From assembly GCA_015478855.1 (NCBI GenBank), contig JADMKJ010000093.1, positions 38,459-74,878 on the forward strand: a stretch of DNA of 36,420 bases, read 5' to 3'. Positions 32,241 to 36,420 of the stretch are shown piece after piece. Position numbers and translations under genes: made by a program. Under the pieces are notes generated by a model that saw only the letters and a program-made list of their open reading frames with translations, was not told the DNA's origin and did no database searches. The DNA comes from Proteiniphilum sp. (GTDB lineage: Bacteria > Bacteroidota > Bacteroidia > Bacteroidales > Dysgonomonadaceae). Every line of letters begins with the position of its first letter. The stretch's first letter is position 1.

Positions 32241-35045
32241 ATGAGAAAGATTTTAACATTACTGTTCCTTGTAGCAACAGTTGTTGCAATGGCACAACAG
32301 AACCCTCCTCTACCTGTCGATCCAAACGTGAGGACAGGTAAACTGGAGAATGGACTCACTTATTACATCCGTCACAACACTCTTCCCGAAAACAGAGCCG
32401 ATTTTTACATCGCTCAGAAGGTGGGCTCGATGCAGGAAGAAGACAGTCAGGCCGGATTGGCTCACTTCCTGGAACATATGGCTTTCAACGGAACAAAGAA
32501 CTTCCCCGGAAAGGACATGCTCAACTACCTGCAGGACAATGGAATCAAGTTCGGCACCAACATCAACGCCTACACCTCGTTTGATGAGACGGTCTACTAC
32601 ATGAACAATATTCCAACCACTAACAGCAACCTGATGGATTCAGCCCTGCTGGTACTGCACGACTGGTCCAATGCCATCGCCCTGGAAGAGGAAGAGCTGG
32701 AAAATGAACGTGGTGTGATACGCGAAGAGTGGCGTACCCGTGGTGGTGCACAGCAGCGTCTGTGGGACCAGTTGCTACCTAAGATGTATCCCGACAGCAA
32801 GTATGCAAAACGTATGCCTATCGGCAGCATCGATGTGATCAATCATTTCAAGCCCGAGGAGATCAGAGCCTATTACCATAAATGGTACCGTCCCGATCTG
32901 CAGGGTATCATCATTGTAGGTGATGTGAACGTGGATGAGATGGAGCAGAACGTGAAAGCGCTCTTCTCACCCATCACCCTCGATGCTGAGAGGGCAGAAC
33001 GTGAATATTATCCCGTACCCGATAACAAAGAACCGCTGGTTGCCATCGCTACCGATAAGGAAGCAAGGGCTACACAGCTGATGCTGTTCTACAAGCATGA
33101 CCCGCTACCCAATGAGCTGAAGAACACACAGATGGGTTATCTGACAAACTACATTCTGAGTGCAGCCTCAGCGATGATGAACCAGCGTTTTGCGGAAATC
33201 ACACAGAAGCCCGACGCTCCTTTCACTGCTGCCAATGCGTACGACGATGATTTTTTTGTTGCAAAGACGAAAGATGCCTGGACTGTCGTTGCACAGAGCG
33301 CGGAGGATAAAATTGACAAAGCGCTCGCTGCCATGGTTCGTGAGACAGAACGTGCGAAACAATACGGCTTCAGCGCTTCAGAGTATGAAGTAGCCCGCAC
33401 CAATATCCTCAAGAGCCTGGAGGATTTGTACAATAACCGCGACAAACAGAGGAACGCATCCTACTCTCAGGAGTATGTACGTGCATTCACCGATGGTGAA
33501 CCCTTCCCCGGAATTGAGTTCGAGCATCAGTTCATGCAGACTGTGGCCCCCAACATTCCGGTGGAGGCTATCAACCAAACCCTCAAACAGCTTATCGGTG
33601 ATGAGAATATTGTGATTGCCATCACAGGACCCGAAAAGGAAGAACTGGTTTATCCATCCGATGAGGAGCTGCTGGGTGTCTTGAGTTCAGTGAAAGCAGA
33701 GACCATTGAGCCTTATGCCGAACAGGTTATCGACGAACCACTTGTCGCTGTACCTCCTGCTCCCGGCAAGATAGTGAAGGAGGAGAAGAATGAAGCGATG
33801 GATGCCACGGTGTGGACCCTTCAGAACGGCTTGAAAGTAATCCTGAAAAATACCGACTTCAAGGATGATGAGATCATGATGACCGCAACAAGCGTGGGAG
33901 GTTATTCACAATATGCCGTGCAGGATCCCATCAACAGCAGAATGATGAGTTCAGTAATGACACTGGGCGGTGTTGGCAATTTCAGTGCCAGCGACCTGCC
34001 TAAAGTGCTGGCCGGCAAAACAGCTTCTGTAAGGCCAAGCATCGGCATGACCACACAGGATTTCAACGGCTCCTCCACCATCAAGGATTTCGAGACCATG
34101 CTACAGCTGGTATATCTCTACTTCACTGCTCCCCGCAAAGATGCAGATGCATTCAAATCATATATCCAGCGCATGGAAACACAGCTCAAAAATCAGGAAG
34201 CAGAACCGATGGTGGCTTTCAGCGACTCCATCACCAGAGCGATCTACGGTGATAACCCGCTCACCAACAGAATCAAACTGGACAACCTGAAGGATGTCAA
34301 CTACGACCGTATCATGGAGATGTTCAATCAGCAGTTTCTGAACCCCGGCAGCTTTGTGTTCACCTTCGTGGGTAATATCGATGAATCAAAAGTACGCCCC
34401 CTGGTTGAGCAGTATCTGGCCTCACTGCCGGGTGAAAGCGTGAAAGGTGAATTCATAAAGGTGCCGATGGATATCATTGAGGGTGAGACGGAGAATATTT
34501 TCCGCCGTGAGATGCAAAACCCCAAAGCATCTGTCTTCAATACCTACACCGGCACGCTTGAACGTGATATGAAAAATCAGATCCTCATGAGCATGTTCGA
34601 TCAGATACTGGATATCGTATACACCGAGAAAGTACGTGAAGATGAAGGTGGCACTTATGGTGTTTCTTCAGCCGGTGCAATCTCCCGTTATCCGGAAGGT
34701 CAGACCATCCTTCAGATCATGTTTGACACTGATCCTGAAAAGATGACACACCTCAACCAGATTATCCTCGACGTGTTGAAGGACATTGCCGCCAATGGAC
34801 CCCGTGAAGCCGATTTCTCCAAGGTAAAAGAATATATGAACAAGAGTTATACCGAAAATCTGAGAGAAAACAGATACTGGATGAATATTCTCGACGAGAT
34901 CTATTTCTATGGTGACGATATGCATACCGGGTATATTGATACAGTCAATGCACTCACATCCAAAGATGTGCAGGAGTTCGCCAGGAAACTATTGAATCAG
35001 GGCAACAGGAAAACAATCGTTATGATGCCGAAAGTAGCTGAATAA
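32241..35045 (+). CDS. M16-family zinc metallopeptidase, two-domain single chain
   Basis: 934 residues with a signal peptide (1-19, MRKILTLLFLVATVVAMAQ). The inverted zinc motif HFLEH (75-79) in AGLAHFLEHMAFNGTKNFPG, with a distal Glu near residue 156 in ENERGVIREEWR, marks an active N-terminal M16 half. The C-terminal half (about 520-930) repeats the fold without the zinc motif, and ends with REDEGGTYGVSSAG, the Arg/Tyr-type region that contacts substrate. This pitrilysin/zinc-protease layout is common in the Bacteroidetes periplasm, where it degrades peptides. It lies 97 bases after the phosphorylase gene. A strong terminator follows. Confidence 0.95.
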   Translation: MRKILTLLFLVATVVAMAQQNPPLPVDPNVRTGKLENGLTYYIRHNTLPENRADFYIAQKVGSMQEEDSQAGLAHFLEHMAFNGTKNFPGKDMLNYLQDNGIKFGTNINAYTSFDETVYYMNNIPTTNSNLMDSALLVLHDWSNAIALEEEELENERGVIREEWRTRGGAQQRLWDQLLPKMYPDSKYAKRMPIGSIDVINHFKPEEIRAYYHKWYRPDLQGIIIVGDVNVDEMEQNVKALFSPITLDAERAEREYYPVPDNKEPLVAIATDKEARATQLMLFYKHDPLPNELKNTQMGYLTNYILSAASAMMNQRFAEITQKPDAPFTAANAYDDDFFVAKTKDAWTVVAQSAEDKIDKALAAMVRETERAKQYGFSASEYEVARTNILKSLEDLYNNRDKQRNASYSQEYVRAFTDGEPFPGIEFEHQFMQTVAPNIPVEAINQTLKQLIGDENIVIAITGPEKEELVYPSDEELLGVLSSVKAETIEPYAEQVIDEPLVAVPPAPGKIVKEEKNEAMDATVWTLQNGLKVILKNTDFKDDEIMMTATSVGGYSQYAVQDPINSRMMSSVMTLGGVGNFSASDLPKVLAGKTASVRPSIGMTTQDFNGSSTIKDFETMLQLVYLYFTAPRKDADAFKSYIQRMETQLKNQEAEPMVAFSDSITRAIYGDNPLTNRIKLDNLKDVNYDRIMEMFNQQFLNPGSFVFTFVGNIDESKVRPLVEQYLASLPGESVKGEFIKVPMDIIEGETENIFRREMQNPKASVFNTYTGTLERDMKNQILMSMFDQILDIVYTEKVREDEGGTYGVSSAGAISRYPEGQTILQIMFDTDPEKMTHLNQIILDVLKDIAANGPREADFSKVKEYMNKSYTENLRENRYWMNILDEIYFYGDDMHTGYIDTVNALTSKDVQEFARKLLNQGNRKTIVMMPKVAE

Positions 35046-35069
35046 CTGATATCGTTTTTATAGTAGTTT

Positions 35070-35108
35070 AAAAAAGGATGCAACCCGGGCGGGCTGCATC
35101 CTTTTTTT
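35070..35108. terminator. Bidirectional intrinsic terminator (M16 peptidase / GH43)
   Basis: GGATGCA (35076-35082) pairs with TGCATCC (35095-35101); inside, CCC/GGG adds three more pairs. T35102-35108 follows on the plus strand, and A35070-35075 supplies a T-run on the minus strand. It sits between two convergent genes and can serve both. Confidence 0.92.
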
Positions 35109-35142
35109 GAACAGGTCAATTGGTCTCTGTTCTACATATATC

Positions 35143-36420
35143 TTATTCCTGACAATGATAATCAAACCAGTCGAAATAGGCTTTGGCACTGCTCTCTATG
35201 CCATTGGATGAAGCATACAGTCCGATCATTACTCCGGTGAATCCTCCTGCAACCTCAGTACTAAGGTAACGTGTATCCTGTTTACCTAATTCAAGGTATT
35301 CCTTTTTTTGCGGATCAGCAAGATAGAATGAATATTGATCGGGAGAACCTTCAATTTTGAGTAATACCCTATTCCCCTCCACCTCTTTTTCGGCAGCGAT
35401 GTATGAAAGTGAACCTACCCGGATACGTAACTGCACCATCCGCTTATCACCCGACGTCCTGTACAGCAGGTCGTAATGGTGGGTGTTGTTCTGGATCAAT
35501 GTCATCCCGGCTTCTTCATTCTCTTTCAATGAGTTGAACTCCAGCGCTGTGGCTGCTATAAAAATATGCTCTGTCTGTCTTCTGCAGACCATGGAGACAG
35601 CATCAGCATCGTTCAGTGTGTAGGGAGATGCGGTGATCCGCAAAAATCCTTTTTTCTCTGTCAGGGAATAGTTCTCACGGATGGGATTGCGTAGATATTG
35701 CCAGTCGTAATCCAGCTTCTCTCCGTTGAAATCAGCCCTTGCGGGAGCCACCCCGAGCGGCTGAAACGGCAGTGTGGGAACGTTCATTTCCAGTGAGACG
35801 GTGCCATTGCCGTTCACCTGGGGCCACCCGCCTGCAGGCCAGTCGACAGGTGCCAGGAAGGTCTCCCGTCCGAGCACATGATAATAAGCCCACTGGTGTG
35901 TGACTCTAAAGCCGAGAAACACCATCCACCAGGAGCCATCCTGTGCCTGCACAAGATCGCCATGTCCCACCCCCTGAATCCGGTTGGCCTGCCCCAGACG
36001 GTTGGCGTGGGTAAGTATCGGATTGAGCGGACAGGACTCATACGGTCCATACAGATTCCTGCTCCTGCCGATGGTGACACTGTGCATGTATTCGGTTCCT
36101 CCCTCACCCAACATCAGATAATAATAACCATCTTTCTTGTATATGTGGGGAGCTTCCGGGAAGCGTCCGCCGATACCTCCCCAGACAAGACGCTCGGGAG
36201 CCACTGTCTTACCGGTTTTCAGATCGATTTCGGTAACACGTATGCCTTCATCTCCCTGCGTGACAAAATAGGTGCTTCCGTCGTCGTCCCAGAAAATATC
36301 GGGATCAATGCTGTTGATATCGACCCATATGGGTTCACTCCAGGGTCCGGACGGATCTGTGGCCGTACAGTAAAAATTTCCTCCTCCGCTCACATTGGTG
36401 CAGATCACATAGAACAACCC
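35143..36420 (-). CDS. Glycoside hydrolase family 43 enzyme, N terminus cut by window edge
   Basis: At least 425 residues; the reading frame is open to the right edge, so the true start and first blade lie outside. The five-blade propeller shows DPDIFWDDDGSTYFVTQGDEGIRV (containing the Asp that tunes the acid) and PEAPHIYKKDGYYYLMLGEGGTEYMHSVTIGRSRNLYGPYE (Glu general acid in EAPH). The NPILTHANR and GHGDLVQAQDGSWWMVFLG blades follow. A C-terminal beta-sandwich (about 240-425, GH43_C2-like) resembles beta-xylosidase/arabinosidase partners that shape the active site. It would release xylose or arabinose from plant glycans. Signal peptide and general base cannot be checked. A shared terminator follows its stop. 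Confidence 0.95.
   Translation of the reverse strand, partial: GLFYVICTNVSGGGNFYCTATDPSGPWSEPIWVDINSIDPDIFWDDDGSTYFVTQGDEGIRVTEIDLKTGKTVAPERLVWGGIGGRFPEAPHIYKKDGYYYLMLGEGGTEYMHSVTIGRSRNLYGPYESCPLNPILTHANRLGQANRIQGVGHGDLVQAQDGSWWMVFLGFRVTHQWAYYHVLGRETFLAPVDWPAGGWPQVNGNGTVSLEMNVPTLPFQPLGVAPARADFNGEKLDYDWQYLRNPIRENYSLTEKKGFLRITASPYTLNDADAVSMVCRRQTEHIFIAATALEFNSLKENEEAGMTLIQNNTHHYDLLYRTSGDKRMVQLRIRVGSLSYIAAEKEVEGNRVLLKIEGSPDQYSFYLADPQKKEYLELGKQDTRYLSTEVAGGFTGVMIGLYASSNGIESSAKAYFDWFDYHCQE

Noticed and set aside
1-36420. Mobile elements, phage genes, defence systems, tRNA or rRNA genes
   Set aside because: No transposase, integrase, terminal repeats, restriction or toxin-antitoxin pairs, or tRNA-like cloverleaf sequences were recognised on either strand.

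Overview
The window looks like a chromosomal segment from a member of the Bacteroidales. My best guess is the Dysgonomonadaceae (Proteiniphilum/Petrimonas-like), but that family call is inference from overall gene style. The evidence for the order or phylum is direct. Many genes are preceded by the Bacteroidetes -7 box TAnnTTTG. Lipoproteins and outer-membrane proteins are of Bacteroidetes type (DUF4270, TPR/PD40). The signal peptidase is the long Bacteroidetes form, and a flotillin/NfeD pair, a short QueG and a GH43 enzyme are present. No phage, transposon, CRISPR array, tRNA or rRNA was seen. Coding density is high and all genes look intact except the two cut by the window edges.

Layout. 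Positions 1-4006 (minus strand) hold the start of ligA, an uncharacterised outer-membrane protein, a MATE efflux transporter and the panC-panD pair for pantothenate synthesis, which ends in a clear hairpin terminator. From 4313 to 6669 (plus) lie a short glycogen-synthase-like protein and a DUF4270 lipoprotein. From 6687 to 8654 (minus) lie ruvB (branch migration) and queG (queuosine synthesis). From 8822 to 12069 (plus) is a tightly overlapping three-gene surface-polysaccharide operon: flippase, FkbM methyltransferase and GT2 glycosyltransferase. It converges on rnr (RNase R, minus). From 14327 to 18375 (plus) come an NAD-dependent epimerase, then dapB-lepB-wbqC behind a highly structured leader. 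From 18498 to 22068, gltX is followed 12 bases later by a Stealth-family sugar-phosphate transferase, which converges on a second Stealth gene carrying an in-frame 9-bp tandem repeat. From 22364 to 26040 are a membrane HD phosphohydrolase (PgpH-like, probable c-di-AMP hydrolase) and guaA, convergent. From 26248 to 28159 (plus) is a small operon of a DUF2975 membrane protein, an XRE regulator and a CPBP membrane protease. From 28243 to 35045 (plus) come a TPR/PD40 protein, NfeD, FloA, a nucleoside phosphorylase and a large M16 peptidase, closed by a bidirectional terminator. A GH43 glycosidase (minus) runs off the right edge.

Functionally this is mostly core genome with envelope-related themes: polysaccharide export and decoration, protein secretion and membrane microdomains. 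I did not find a convincing new multi-gene system. The items most worth a second look are the dapB leader RNA, the convergent Stealth pair with its repeat, the short glycogen-synthase-like protein and the DUF2975/XRE/CPBP operon. Several start codons were chosen because a longer reading would run through a promoter box; these are noted per gene.
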